NCBI GenBank assembly: GCA_016707605.1
Contig: JADJHJ010000001.1
Span: 434,001-498,000, forward strand
Direction: 5' to 3'
Origin: Candidatus Promineofilum glycogenicum
GTDB lineage: Bacteria; Chloroflexota; Anaerolineae; Promineifilales; Promineifilaceae
Length of the DNA stretch: 64,000 bases
The notes under the pieces were generated by a model. That model was not told the DNA's origin and did no database searches. It saw nothing but the letters and a program-made list of their open reading frames with translations. Positions 1 through 10,495 of the stretch are shown in pieces; position 1 is the first letter of the stretch; each line of letters opens with the position of its first letter. Made by a program: the position numbers and the translations under genes.

Positions 1-1317
1 GATGAACGGCAGGGTGATGCCGGTCAGCGGCAGCAGCTTGATGACGCCGCCGATGATGAGAATGGCCTGCACGGAGAACAGCACGACCAGCCCGGCGGCC
101 AGATAGGCGTGGAAGAAGCGCGGCCGGAGGCCTTGCAGGGCCAGCAGCGCCGCCCGCAGCCCGCGCAGGGCCACCAGGGCGAAGGCGGCCACGACGGTCA
201 GGCTGCCGACCAGCCCCCACTCCTCGGCGATGGCCGCCAGGGCGAAGTCGGAGTGGACGACGGGGATGTAGTCGGGGAAGCCCTGCCCCGCGCCGCGGCC
301 GAAGATGCCGCCCGCCGCCTGGGCGTAGAGCGACTGGACGACCTGGTAGGCGCGGTCGCTGACGTTGGGCCACGGGTTGAGCCAGGTCAGCACGCGCGGG
401 GCGACCACGGTGTCGAAGGCGAAGAAGGCGAAGACGGCCGCCGCCGCCAGCAGGGCCAGCCCGCTCCAGACGTAGAGGCGCTCGCCCGTGGCTAGATAGA
501 GCAGGGCCACGAAGACGATGAAGAACAGCGCCGCCGCGCCCAGGTCTTGCTGCCAGACCAGCAACAGCAGGCAGAAGCCCCACATCAGCAGCAGCGGCCC
601 CAGAAAGGGCATCTGACGCAGCAAGCGTTGCGTGGCGCTGTGCGCCGGCTCACCGTCGGCGCGCCGCGCGGTGCGCCGGTTGTAGCGATAGAGCGGCTCC
701 TGCTCGGTGAAGTAGCTGGCCAGGAAGATGACCAACAACACCTTCAGCAGTTCCGACGGCTGGAAGTAGATGACGCCCAGAATGGGGGCGGGGATGGGCA
801 GCCACAGGGCCACGCCGCTGCCACCGGGGTTGACGCCAAAAATCAGGGTGATGGCCACCAGCAACAACCCGCCCAACAGCAGCACGTAGCGATAGCGCAT
901 GAGCGGTTGCAGCGAGCGCGGCGCGGCGACGACGATCAGCAGCGCCGCGGTGGCCACCACGTACCACAACGTCTGCCGCCCCAGAAAGTTGGGGGCCAGC
1001 CGATCCTGGAGCAGCAGCCCCCAGCCGGCCAGCAGGACGTAGACCGGCAGGAGGTACGGGTCGCGGTGGGGCTTTAGATGGCGCAGCAGCAGATGGGCGG
1101 CGACGCTGACGGCCAGCCACACCGCCGGCCACACCAGCCGCGGCCAGGCCCAGCCGCCGGCTGTCGCCACACCCAGCGCCACGACGTTGGCGGCGACGAA
1201 GAGCACGGCCAGCGCCAGCAGCAGCCCCTCGCGCCGGTCGCGCGGCCGGTCGCGCTCCTCCAGCGCGTGCCCGGCCCAGCGCCGCCAGGCGACCAGCCCG
1301 GAGCGAACGTTCATCAT
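1..1317 (-). CDS. FtsW/RodA/SpoVE-family peptidoglycan glycosyltransferase, 5' part (cut by left window edge)
   Basis: Polytopic membrane protein of the SEDS family, which polymerises lipid II during division or elongation. The frame is open from the ATG at 1317 to base 1 (439 codons visible). After an Arg-rich N-terminus come many hydrophobic helices. The visible conserved parts are a QQDLGAA segment, a large extracytoplasmic loop with GRGAGQGFPDYIPVVHSDF and the following AEEWGLVG, and a final ILIIGGVIKLLPLTGITLPF, the family's C-terminal signature. Only a short C-terminus should be missing. The start is fixed by a 4-nt ATGA overlap with the end of the upstream phosphorylase gene, which implies translational coupling. 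I cannot tell FtsW from RodA: the partner PBP gene is not visible. The long N-terminal hydrophobic region before the SEDS core is longer than in E. coli FtsW. Confidence 0.9.
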   Translation of the reverse strand, partial: MMNVRSGLVAWRRWAGHALEERDRPRDRREGLLLALAVLFVAANVVALGVATAGGWAWPRLVWPAVWLAVSVAAHLLLRHLKPHRDPYLLPVYVLLAGWGLLLQDRLAPNFLGRQTLWYVVATAALLIVVAAPRSLQPLMRYRYVLLLGGLLLVAITLIFGVNPGGSGVALWLPIPAPILGVIYFQPSELLKVLLVIFLASYFTEQEPLYRYNRRTARRADGEPAHSATQRLLRQMPFLGPLLLMWGFCLLLLVWQQDLGAAALFFIVFVALLYLATGERLYVWSGLALLAAAAVFAFFAFDTVVAPRVLTWLNPWPNVSDRAYQVVQSLYAQAAGGIFGRGAGQGFPDYIPVVHSDFALAAIAEEWGLVGSLTVVAAFALVALRGLRAALLALQGLRPRFFHAYLAAGLVVLFSVQAILIIGGVIKLLPLTGITLPFI

Positions 1318-2186
1318 GTGGGCAAGTACCGGCCGATCAGCGGTCGCAGCGCGTCGCGCACGTCGGCCGGAGCGTGGCGGGGGTCGGTGATCAGGGCGTC
1401 CTTCATGCCGCTGTGGGCCGGGAAGTCGCCCGCCCAGCTCTCATAGGCAGCGACCAGATTGCTGATCGCCTCTTGCGCCAGGCGCGTGTTGGCCTGCAAG
1501 ACGCGGACGACCATCTCGACCGTGACCGGGGCCTCGCTGTGGTGCCAGACGTCGTAGTCGGTGATGTGGGCCATACAGGCGTAGCTGATCTCGGCTTCGG
1601 CGGCCAGGAACGCCTCCGGGCTGGTGGTCATGCCGATGATGCTCATGCCCCACTGGCGATAGACCTCCGACTCGCCGCGGGTGCTGAAGCGCGGCCCTTC
1701 GACGGTAATGAACGCTCCATTGCGATGCAGCCGGCCGCCGGCGGCCAGGGTGGCGTCGGCCAGGGCGGCGCTGAGGTGGGGACAAAACGGCTGGGCCGCG
1801 GACACGTGGGCGACGAGGCCGCGGCCGAAGAAGGAGCGCTCGCGCACGCCCTTGGTGAAGTCGAACAACTGGTCCGGCACGACGATGTCGCCCGGCGCGT
1901 AGTCCTCGCGCAGCGAGCCGCAGGCGCTGACGGCGACGATGTAGCGCACGCCGAGCGTCTTCAGGGCGTAGATGTTGGCCCGGTAGGGGACTTCGCCGGG
2001 GGTCAGAGCGTGGCCGCGGCCGTGGCGGGGCAGAAAGGCGACACGCCGGCCGTGCAGTGCGCCGGTGATGATGGCGTCGGACGGCCGGCCGAAGGGCGTA
2101 TCGACCTCGATCTCCTCGACGTCGGCCAACCCCGCCATGTTATACAGGCCACTGCCGCCGATGACGGCCAATTCGATGTCGGACAT
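1314..2186 (-). CDS. mtnP: S-methyl-5'-thioadenosine phosphorylase (PNP/MTAP family)
   Basis: 290 aa, the usual length for the family. It cleaves methylthioadenosine with phosphate to adenine and methylthioribose-1-phosphate in methionine salvage and polyamine metabolism. The N-terminal IGGSGLY phosphate-binding loop, PRHGRGH, the EGPRFSTRGESE substrate segment, IGMTTSPEA and the C-terminal HITDYDVWH are all intact. The ATG at 2186 is preferred over in-frame upstream codons because AAAGGAGAG lies just upstream and the extra N-terminal residues do not resemble the family. It overlaps the FtsW-like start by 4 nt. A 6-oxopurine phosphorylase specificity is the main alternative. Confidence 0.93.
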   Translation of the reverse strand: MSDIELAVIGGSGLYNMAGLADVEEIEVDTPFGRPSDAIITGALHGRRVAFLPRHGRGHALTPGEVPYRANIYALKTLGVRYIVAVSACGSLREDYAPGDIVVPDQLFDFTKGVRERSFFGRGLVAHVSAAQPFCPHLSAALADATLAAGGRLHRNGAFITVEGPRFSTRGESEVYRQWGMSIIGMTTSPEAFLAAEAEISYACMAHITDYDVWHHSEAPVTVEMVVRVLQANTRLAQEAISNLVAAYESWAGDFPAHSGMKDALITDPRHAPADVRDALRPLIGRYLPT

Positions 2187-2461
2187 GAGAGGCTCTCCTT
2201 TGGGGAAGCGTTTACAGGATCGAGCGGGCAAATGGCCCAGGTTGACGGCTTTTATATCATAAACTGCGCGGCGCGGCCTATTGCTCCAGGGCTTTCCCAA
2301 AGCCCTCCAGGCCGGTGCGTTTGGCGTGACGTATGGATTAGCCCTGATTTCCTGCCGGTTTTCAGTTGTGTTTGACTGGAAAATGATCTATATTCCTAAT
2401 GAGAGATTAAGCATCTCTGTCTGTCTGTCTGCTGCGAACGTTCTAGCTTGGAGGAAGTCTT

Positions 2462-4642
2462 ATGAAATGGCTTATTGGGTTGCTAACGGCAGCCACCGGT
2501 ATTCTTCACCTGTTGGTGGGCTTCCACGTTGATATTGGCTCCGATGGAGCGACAAGCTGGCTGCTCGTCCTCAACGGCGTCGGCTATCTCGTGTTGCTGT
2601 GGCTGTTCTGGACCTCAGACGGCTCGCGTCGCGGCACCATCCGCTGGCTCCTGCTGGCCTACACGCTCATCACGTTGGTCGGCTACTTCCTCATTAATGG
2701 CTCCGGCGGCTTCCAGTTCACCCTTGGCCTGATTATCAAGGCCATCGAACTGCTGCTCATCATCCTGCTCTTCCTGGATCGCGGCCGCGACCAGGTGGCT
2801 GTGGTTCCGGCCTCGACGGCGACGCCCGCCCGCAGCGGCGCGGTGGTCAGCAGCGAGGCGTATCAGGCGGCTTCCGGCTTTGGCACGGCCAGCAGCGCGG
2901 CGGCCATCGGCGCGGTCAGCGCGGTCAAGCGGGCGGAGGCCGAAGCGGACGCGGCCATCGAGCAGGGCGCGGTGGACACGTCCGCCTGGGGCGAACGGGC
3001 CGCGGCCGACGTTGATCTCGGCCTGGGCCGGGCCACCACCGCGGTGGACATGGACATCGAAGAGGCCGACTACGCGCTCGAAGAGATCGTGGAAGAGGGC
3101 GACGAGGTCATTGAGGAGACCGGCGAAGGCGTGGGCGGCTGGCTCGACCGGGCCGGCGACCGGGTTGGCGACGCCGTTGACGACACCGGCGACGCGCTGG
3201 CCGGAGCAGGCGCGGCCGTCGGCGCGGCGGTGGGCGGCGCGGTCGCCTGGCTGGGCGACAAGGCCGACGATGCGGCCGACGCCACTGGCGAGGCGATGGA
3301 CGACGCCGGCGACTGGGCCGGCGACAAGGTAGACGACCTCGGCGACGCGACCGGTGACGTTGTCTACGCCACCGGCGACGCCGTGGACACCACGGGTGAC
3401 GCGCTGGCCGGCACGGGGGCCAGCCTGGCCGCGGGCGCTTCGGCCGAATGGGTCGGCGATACCGGCGACGCCTACGTCGGCGCGGATCGCAGCGTGGCCG
3501 CGGGCGGCGCGGCTGAGTGGGTCGGCGACACGCCCGACACGACTGGTGACCTGGGCGTAGGGGCCGGCGTGGCCGCGGGCGGCGCGGCTGAGTGGGTCGG
3601 CGACACACCCGACACGACCAGGGACCTGGGTGTAGGGGCCGGCGTGGCCGCGGGCGGCGCGGCTGAGTGGATTGGCGATAAGGTGGATGACCTCGGCGAC
3701 GCGACGGGCGATGCCGTGGACGCCGCCGGCGATGCGCTGGAGAGCGCCGGCGATTGGGTTGGCGATAAGGTTGATGACCTGGGCAATGCGACCGGTGATG
3801 TTGTCTACGCCGGCGGCGACGCTGTGGATACCACGGGCGACGCGCTGGCCGGGGCGGGGGCCAGCCTGGCCGCGGGCGCTTCGGCCGAATGGGTCGGCGA
3901 TACCGGCGATGCCTACGTTGGCGCGGATCGCAGCGTGGCCGCGGGCGGCGCGGCCGAATGGGTCGGCGACACGCCCGACGCGACCGGCGATATGAGCTTG
4001 GAGGCCAGCATGGCCGCCGGTGGCGCGGCCGAGTGGGTTGGCGATACCGGCGACGCGCTCGCCGTCCCGGGGACCAGCGTGGCCGCGGGCGGCGCGGCCG
4101 AATGGGTCGGCGACACGCCCGACGCGACCGGCGACCTGGCGCTTACCGGCGAAGCGGTTCATGCCGAGCCGACCTCGGCGCAACTGCGCAGCGAACTAGA
4201 AGAGTACCTCCGCTCCTTCGGCTCCGGCTCTGAGTTCCGCAAGGAGATCGAGTACATCGAGGGCATTGGGCCGGCCTATGGCGGCAAGTTGCGCGCGGTG
4301 GGCATCGCCACCGTGCTGGACTTGATGGTCGAGGGCGCCACCCGCACCGGCCGCAAGCACATCGCCGACCGCAGCGGGCTGAGCGCCAGCCAAATCTTGA
4401 CCTGGGTCAACCACATCGACCTGTTCCGCATCAAGGGTGTAGCCCAGGAGTACGCCGACTTGCTGGAGCAGTCGGGCGTGGACACGGTCGTCGAACTGGC
4501 CCAGCGCAACCCCAACAACCTGTTCAAGCGGATGAACGACATCAATACGCAGAAACAGCTTGTTCGCCGCACGCCGCGCCTGTCGGACGTGCAGAGCTGG
4601 GTGGAGCAGGCCAAGAGCCTGAAGCGGCTGATCCACTACTAG
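2462..4642 (+). CDS. Membrane protein with long Gly/Ala/Asp repeat region and C-terminal DUF4332 (helix-hairpin-helix) domain
   Basis: 726 aa. Four hydrophobic helices lie in residues 1-105. An acidic linker follows, then about 430 residues of low-complexity repeats (about 155-585) built from two motifs: an amphipathic type (GDATGDAVDxxGDAL, VGDKVDDLG) resembling CsbD or apolipoprotein-like 11-mers, and an AAGGAAEWVGDTxDxTGD type. The last 130 residues (from about 592) are a DUF4332 domain: IEGIGPAYGGKLRAVGI, SGLSASQILTWVNHIDL and RIKGVAQEYADLLEQSGV, two helix-hairpin-helix-like halves. The start has GGAGG eight bases upstream. A weak promoter candidate (TTGACT at 2372, CCTAAT at 2395) precedes it. 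Function is unknown; a membrane-anchored, repeat-spaced DUF4332 suggests a structural or tethering role. The 275-bp gap upstream (2187-2461) otherwise shows only a short TCTG tandem run at about 2416-2433. Confidence 0.85.
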   Translation: MKWLIGLLTAATGILHLLVGFHVDIGSDGATSWLLVLNGVGYLVLLWLFWTSDGSRRGTIRWLLLAYTLITLVGYFLINGSGGFQFTLGLIIKAIELLLIILLFLDRGRDQVAVVPASTATPARSGAVVSSEAYQAASGFGTASSAAAIGAVSAVKRAEAEADAAIEQGAVDTSAWGERAAADVDLGLGRATTAVDMDIEEADYALEEIVEEGDEVIEETGEGVGGWLDRAGDRVGDAVDDTGDALAGAGAAVGAAVGGAVAWLGDKADDAADATGEAMDDAGDWAGDKVDDLGDATGDVVYATGDAVDTTGDALAGTGASLAAGASAEWVGDTGDAYVGADRSVAAGGAAEWVGDTPDTTGDLGVGAGVAAGGAAEWVGDTPDTTRDLGVGAGVAAGGAAEWIGDKVDDLGDATGDAVDAAGDALESAGDWVGDKVDDLGNATGDVVYAGGDAVDTTGDALAGAGASLAAGASAEWVGDTGDAYVGADRSVAAGGAAEWVGDTPDATGDMSLEASMAAGGAAEWVGDTGDALAVPGTSVAAGGAAEWVGDTPDATGDLALTGEAVHAEPTSAQLRSELEEYLRSFGSGSEFRKEIEYIEGIGPAYGGKLRAVGIATVLDLMVEGATRTGRKHIADRSGLSASQILTWVNHIDLFRIKGVAQEYADLLEQSGVDTVVELAQRNPNNLFKRMNDINTQKQLVRRTPRLSDVQSWVEQAKSLKRLIHY
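3310..4145 (+). repeat. Intragenic tandem and long direct repeats in the DUF4332 membrane protein
   Basis: The coding repeat AAGGAAEWVGDT recurs about eight times. A larger block is duplicated at an exact 441-nt (147-codon) offset: the block starting near 3350 (ACCGGTGACGTTGTCTACGCC) is copied near 3791 with a few third-position changes. Near-identical DNA in neighbouring copies implies recent in-frame duplication. Confidence 0.85.
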
Positions 4643-4718
4643 GCCGCGGGTAGTCTGGGCAAACGGGGCGTGGCTGCGCGCGCCGTCGCTGCTCAGAGGG
4701 CTAATTGAATAACGAACT

Positions 4719-4760
4719 GGGGCGAGGTTCCGCCGGTGGAGCTTCGCCCCTCGTTGTTTG
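4719..4760 (+). terminator. Probable intrinsic terminator after the DUF4332 gene
   Basis: A GGGGCGAG arm (4719-4726) can pair with CTTCGCCCC (4742-4750), followed by a T-rich stretch (TCGTTGTTTG). It lies about 75 nt after the stop codon and just before the promoter of the next gene. Confidence 0.55.
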
Positions 4761-4770
4761 TCGCTGCCCC

Positions 4771-4799
4771 TTGTGTGTTTCCCCTCTGTCTGCTAAACT
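4771..4799 (+). promoter_or_regulatory. Promoter of the CAP/PKD surface protein gene; leaderless arrangement
   Basis: TTGTGT (4771-4776), 17-nt spacer, TAAACT (4794-4799). The ATG is at 4809, nine bases after the -10 box, with no Shine-Dalgarno sequence, so the transcript should begin at or within a few bases of the start codon. Confidence 0.6.
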
Positions 4800-4808
4800 G
4801 CGGCCACG

Positions 4809-7196
4809 ATGAATTCCAGGGTTCGACTGTTGTCGATCGGGGGTTTGCTGCTGTTAGCGGGCGTATTGTTATTCCTGCGGCGGCCGTCGTCGTCGGCTGT
4901 TCTCTACACAGGCGTGGCCGTTGTCGAAAGCGGCCCGCTGACCCTGGAAGTCGTCCTCGCTCCCCCCGTTGCCCGACCCGGCGACACCGTGCGCCTGAGC
5001 GCCCGCGTCACCAATCGCGCTGGCGGCGCGCTCTCGCCGTCGGTGTCGCTGGCCCTGCCGCGCGGCCTTAGCGGCGACGTCTACGCCCTGCCCGCCGGGG
5101 CCACCTTCAACCTTCAGAGCAACCACATCGACTGGCTGCCGCTGGTCGGCGGCGGACAGACGGCCGAGTTCGCGCTCGACATCGTTGTGCAGACGGCCGA
5201 CGTGCTGGCCCCGGAACAGTTCGTAACGGCCCTGTTGCGCCACCAGGGCAGCGAGCACCAGGCCGCCGCGCCGCTGTGGATCGGCATCCCGCCGCTCATC
5301 GGCGACCTTTTGCCGCAAAGCCAGGTCGCCGTCGGCCAACCGCTCCACTTGCAGGCCGAGGTGGCCGGCCCCGGCCCGCTCAATTCCATCTGGGATTTGG
5401 GCGATGGCCGCCGGCTTGAATTGGCCAACCCCGTCGTCGTCTTCCCCGCCGCCGGGCAGTACGAGGTCACGCTCCAGGTGGCCAACCCGGCCGGCGCGGT
5501 CACCCGCCGGGCGATTGTCACTGTCTTGTCCGCGCCGGTGGCCAGCTTCCTGCCCGATGACGACGCGCCGGCCATCGACCAGCCGGTGACGTTCGTGAAC
5601 ACCAGCGGTGGCCAGCCGCCGCTGACCGTCTTCTGGGACTTTGGCGACGGCACGACCCTGATGGGCGAGCAGCAGCCGGCCCACGTCTACCGCCAGGGCG
5701 GCGTCTACCGCGTCCGCCTGACGGTCGAGAACAGCGTCGGCCGCTCCGAAGCGGTGTGGGACGTTACCGTGGGTGAGCCGCCGCTAGCGACCGAGATGGT
5801 CATCGATGCGCAGACGAGCGTCGGCCAGGACGTGACCGGCCAGGCGTCGGCCGCCGACAGCGGGACGCGCTTCCTGTGGGACATGGGCGACGGCCGCCAG
5901 CATGAGGGGGCCGGCATCAGCCACCGCTATCGCCGCCCCGGCGACTACTACGTCACGCTGCTGGCCGACAACGGCTTCGGCCAGGCGCAGCAGGGGCAGT
6001 GGGTTCACGTCGACGCCGGCGTGACGACGCTCTTCCTGCCGCTGGCCACGCACCAACTGGGCAGCTCGCTGGCCGGCCTCAGCGCCGACGCGCCGGCCGC
6101 GGCCGACCTCGACCCGGTCGTGACGACGCTGAGCCAGACCTTCACCCTGCCGGCCATTGACTTCCCGACGGGCACGACGGCCGCCGAACAGCTCTACGCC
6201 TACCTGAACGCGGCGCGGGCGCAGTTCGCCCTGCCGCCGCTGGCCTACGGCTACGAATTGAGCGCCGCCGCCCAGGGGCACGCTCAGGACAAATCGCTCT
6301 TCCCGGCTAACTCCCACGTCGGCTCCGACGGCACGACGGCCGCCGAGCGCCTGTTGCGCAGCGGCTACGGCGGCGGCTACGCCGGCGAGGCGACCGCCTG
6401 GGGCTTCGCCGATCCGCGCCTGGCGGTCGAGTTCTGGATGAACAGCGACGGCCACCGCCCGCTGCTGCTCAACCGGCTGGCGACCGACGTCGGCGTGGGC
6501 TACTTCGAGAATTTCGACACGGCCAACGTGTGGCACTGGACGGCCGAGTTTGGCGTCAGCTACGGCGCGCCGGCGCGGGCCGCGCTGCGCCTGCAAGACC
6601 CGCCGGTGGCGCAGGACGCCCTGGATACGGAGGTCATCAACTACAGTTGGCTGTGGCCGAAGCCGTTGGCGGCAGGCGAGCGCTTCACGGTCTACCTGTT
6701 GGTCGGCAATCGACCCGTGGCCCTGGGCAGCGTGAATGCGCCTGTCTACGGCAGCCGCTACATCCTCTCGGCTGACGCGCTCAGCACCCTGGGACCGGCG
6801 GGCGTCGCCCCGACGCGCTACGACTGGTTCGTGCGGCTGGAAGACGGGCTGGGCGGATCGCTGGCCGAGAGCGAGCGGCGGGCCATCGCCTTCGCCGCCG
6901 ACCCCGCCGCGCCGACGCCGCTGCCGACGGTGGCCATCATCACCGCCACGCCGGTCGGGCCGACGGCCACGTCATCGCCCACGCCGCGGCCGACGACCGT
7001 CGCGCCGACGCTCGAACCGCCACCGGTCATCGTCACCGCCACGCCGCCGGCCACGAATCAGCCGACGGTCGAGCCGACGACGGAGGCCACCGCGCCGCCG
7101 GGCATCGTCACCGCCACGCCGCCGGCTACGGCCATGCCGTCGCCTACGCCGACACCCACGCCCACGCCCACGTTGTTGCCCAACCCGAACCGATAA
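4809..7196 (+). CDS. Secreted or cell-surface protein: PKD repeats, CAP/SCP domain, Thr/Pro-rich tail
   Basis: 795 aa. A hydrophobic helix at about residues 7-24 is a signal or anchor. It is followed by an Ig-like domain resembling DUF11/CARDB (about 40-130). Three PKD domains follow (about 165-400), each with a W-D-[FLM]-G-D-G motif. A CAP/SCP domain (about 455-590) follows, recognisable from LNAARAQF, the SHVGSDG and GEATAWGF segments, FWMNSDGHRPLLL and VWHWTAEFG. A beta-rich domain (about 600-700) comes next, and then a TP-rich low-complexity C-terminus (about 705-795) typical of wall- or surface-spanning stalks in this phylum. CAP proteins of bacteria are secreted with uncertain activity. 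The LFLPLATHQ stretch between PKD and CAP resembles the hydrophobic LPL-type segments seen near the ends of other Chloroflexota exported proteins. Confidence 0.88.
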   Translation: MNSRVRLLSIGGLLLLAGVLLFLRRPSSSAVLYTGVAVVESGPLTLEVVLAPPVARPGDTVRLSARVTNRAGGALSPSVSLALPRGLSGDVYALPAGATFNLQSNHIDWLPLVGGGQTAEFALDIVVQTADVLAPEQFVTALLRHQGSEHQAAAPLWIGIPPLIGDLLPQSQVAVGQPLHLQAEVAGPGPLNSIWDLGDGRRLELANPVVVFPAAGQYEVTLQVANPAGAVTRRAIVTVLSAPVASFLPDDDAPAIDQPVTFVNTSGGQPPLTVFWDFGDGTTLMGEQQPAHVYRQGGVYRVRLTVENSVGRSEAVWDVTVGEPPLATEMVIDAQTSVGQDVTGQASAADSGTRFLWDMGDGRQHEGAGISHRYRRPGDYYVTLLADNGFGQAQQGQWVHVDAGVTTLFLPLATHQLGSSLAGLSADAPAAADLDPVVTTLSQTFTLPAIDFPTGTTAAEQLYAYLNAARAQFALPPLAYGYELSAAAQGHAQDKSLFPANSHVGSDGTTAAERLLRSGYGGGYAGEATAWGFADPRLAVEFWMNSDGHRPLLLNRLATDVGVGYFENFDTANVWHWTAEFGVSYGAPARAALRLQDPPVAQDALDTEVINYSWLWPKPLAAGERFTVYLLVGNRPVALGSVNAPVYGSRYILSADALSTLGPAGVAPTRYDWFVRLEDGLGGSLAESERRAIAFAADPAAPTPLPTVAIITATPVGPTATSSPTPRPTTVAPTLEPPPVIVTATPPATNQPTVEPTTEATAPPGIVTATPPATAMPSPTPTPTPTPTLLPNPNR

Positions 7197-7259
7197 TCCG
7201 GCTTTCCGGCGCCAGGGGCGATACTTTGCGGCCCTACATGATACGTAGCCTAAGCCCGC

Positions 7260-7288
7260 TTGCGGCTGGGGCGTCTCCGCTCTACAAT
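7260..7288 (+). promoter_or_regulatory. Promoter of the Ser/Thr kinase gene; leaderless arrangement
   Basis: TTGCGG (7260-7265), 17-nt spacer, TACAAT (7283-7288); ATG at 7295, only six bases after the -10 box and without any Shine-Dalgarno sequence. Initiation about seven bases after the -10 would fall on the A of the ATG. Confidence 0.7.
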
Positions 7289-7294
7289 CATAGC

Positions 7295-8458
7295 ATGGCA
7301 GCAGATCCAGTCGTCCTCAACGGCCGCTACCGCCTCATCGATCGCATCGGCAGCGGCGGTATGTCGGTCGTCTATCGCGCCCAGGACCTCTCGCTCGGCC
7401 GCATCGTGGCGATCAAGATTCTCAACGAGAACCTGACCGACGATGAGGGCTTTCTGCGCCGCTTCCAGCGCGAGGCCCACGCCGCGGCCAACCTGTCGCA
7501 CCCCAACGTCGTCACCGTCCACGACATCGGCCAGGACGGCGACCGCCACTACATCGTCATGGAGTTCGTGGACGGGCGGACGCTGAAGCAACTGGTGCGC
7601 TTGCAGAACCAGCAGGGCCAACCGCTGCCCGTTCACCGCGCCCTTGACCTGACCATCCAGATCTGCGCCGGCATCGGCTACGCCCACCGCGCCAATCTGG
7701 TGCATTGCGACGTCAAGTCGCAGAACATTCTGGTCACGCGCGACGAGCGGGTGAAGGTGGCCGACTTCGGCATTGCCCGCGCCCTGAGCGAAGCGACGCA
7801 ACACACGGCCGACAGCCAGATCTGGGGCACGCCCCACTACTTCTCGCCGGAGCAGGCCGCCGGCCAACAGGCCAGCCCCGCCTCCGACGTCTACGCCATT
7901 GGCGTGGTGATGTTCGAACTGCTGACCGGCCGCCTGCCGTTCATCGCCGAAACCCATACCGCCCTGGCCTTGAAGCACATGCACGAACCGCCGCCGCGCG
8001 CGTCGGAGATCAACCCGCTCATTCCGGTCCAACTGGACCAGATCCTGCGCAAGGTGATGGCCAAGGAGCCGGCGGCGCGCTATCGGACGGCCGACCAGTT
8101 CGGCCGCATCCTGAGCGCCTATCGTGAGAGCAGCTTGCAGGCCACGGGGCCGGTGGCCGGCCCGGTGTCGATCTTCGATCTGGCCCCCGAACCGCCGGCC
8201 TACGAACAGCCCACGGCGCTCTATCAACAGCAGACCGGTGGCCGGCCGCCTGCTTCGTCCGCGCCGCCCATCGCCATCCACGACGGCGCCTGGCCGGAAA
8301 TGGACTCCATCAGCAGCGCCCAGACCGCGCTCTATCCCGCCGCCGGCAAGGGCGGCGATCGCGATTGGGTGGCCATCGTTCTGGGGGTGCTGGCCGTCGT
8401 AGCCATGCTGGGACTCATCCCCCTGTGGTACTTTGTATACCTGGCCTATCGAGGCTAG
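7295..8458 (+). CDS. Membrane-anchored Hanks-type serine/threonine protein kinase
   Basis: 387 aa. The kinase domain covers about residues 9-275: the glycine loop GSGGMSVVY, the VAIKIL lysine, the catalytic loop HCDVKSQN, VADFGIA (DFG), SPEQ in place of APE, and an SDVYAIGVVMFELLTGRLPF helix F. A Pro-rich linker follows, then one C-terminal transmembrane helix (about 358-380) with almost nothing outside, so no PASTA or sensory domain is present. HCD instead of HRD marks a non-RD kinase, which is usually not activated by activation-loop phosphorylation. The start at 7295 is chosen over an in-frame ATG at 7226 because the promoter -10 box (7283-7288) lies between them and the shorter product begins with a normal kinase N-lobe. 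The target is unknown; ftsH follows 42 nt downstream. Confidence 0.93.
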   Translation: MAADPVVLNGRYRLIDRIGSGGMSVVYRAQDLSLGRIVAIKILNENLTDDEGFLRRFQREAHAAANLSHPNVVTVHDIGQDGDRHYIVMEFVDGRTLKQLVRLQNQQGQPLPVHRALDLTIQICAGIGYAHRANLVHCDVKSQNILVTRDERVKVADFGIARALSEATQHTADSQIWGTPHYFSPEQAAGQQASPASDVYAIGVVMFELLTGRLPFIAETHTALALKHMHEPPPRASEINPLIPVQLDQILRKVMAKEPAARYRTADQFGRILSAYRESSLQATGPVAGPVSIFDLAPEPPAYEQPTALYQQQTGGRPPASSAPPIAIHDGAWPEMDSISSAQTALYPAAGKGGDRDWVAIVLGVLAVVAMLGLIPLWYFVYLAYRG

Positions 8459-8500
8459 AATCCGTCCGACAGCGCGCGGATAGCCGGAGGCATATCGATC

Positions 8501-10450
<1,950 letters not shown>

Positions 10451-10495
10451 TGGCATAACCGTTAGCCAGCGCTAACCCACTTTCGATTGACTGGT

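Noticed and set aside
2615..4183. 522-codon open frame on the minus strand across the repeat region of the DUF4332 protein
   Set aside because: It is antisense to a repetitive GC-rich coding region; its Arg/Gly/Ala-rich repeats mirror the real gene and it has no domain or ribosome site.
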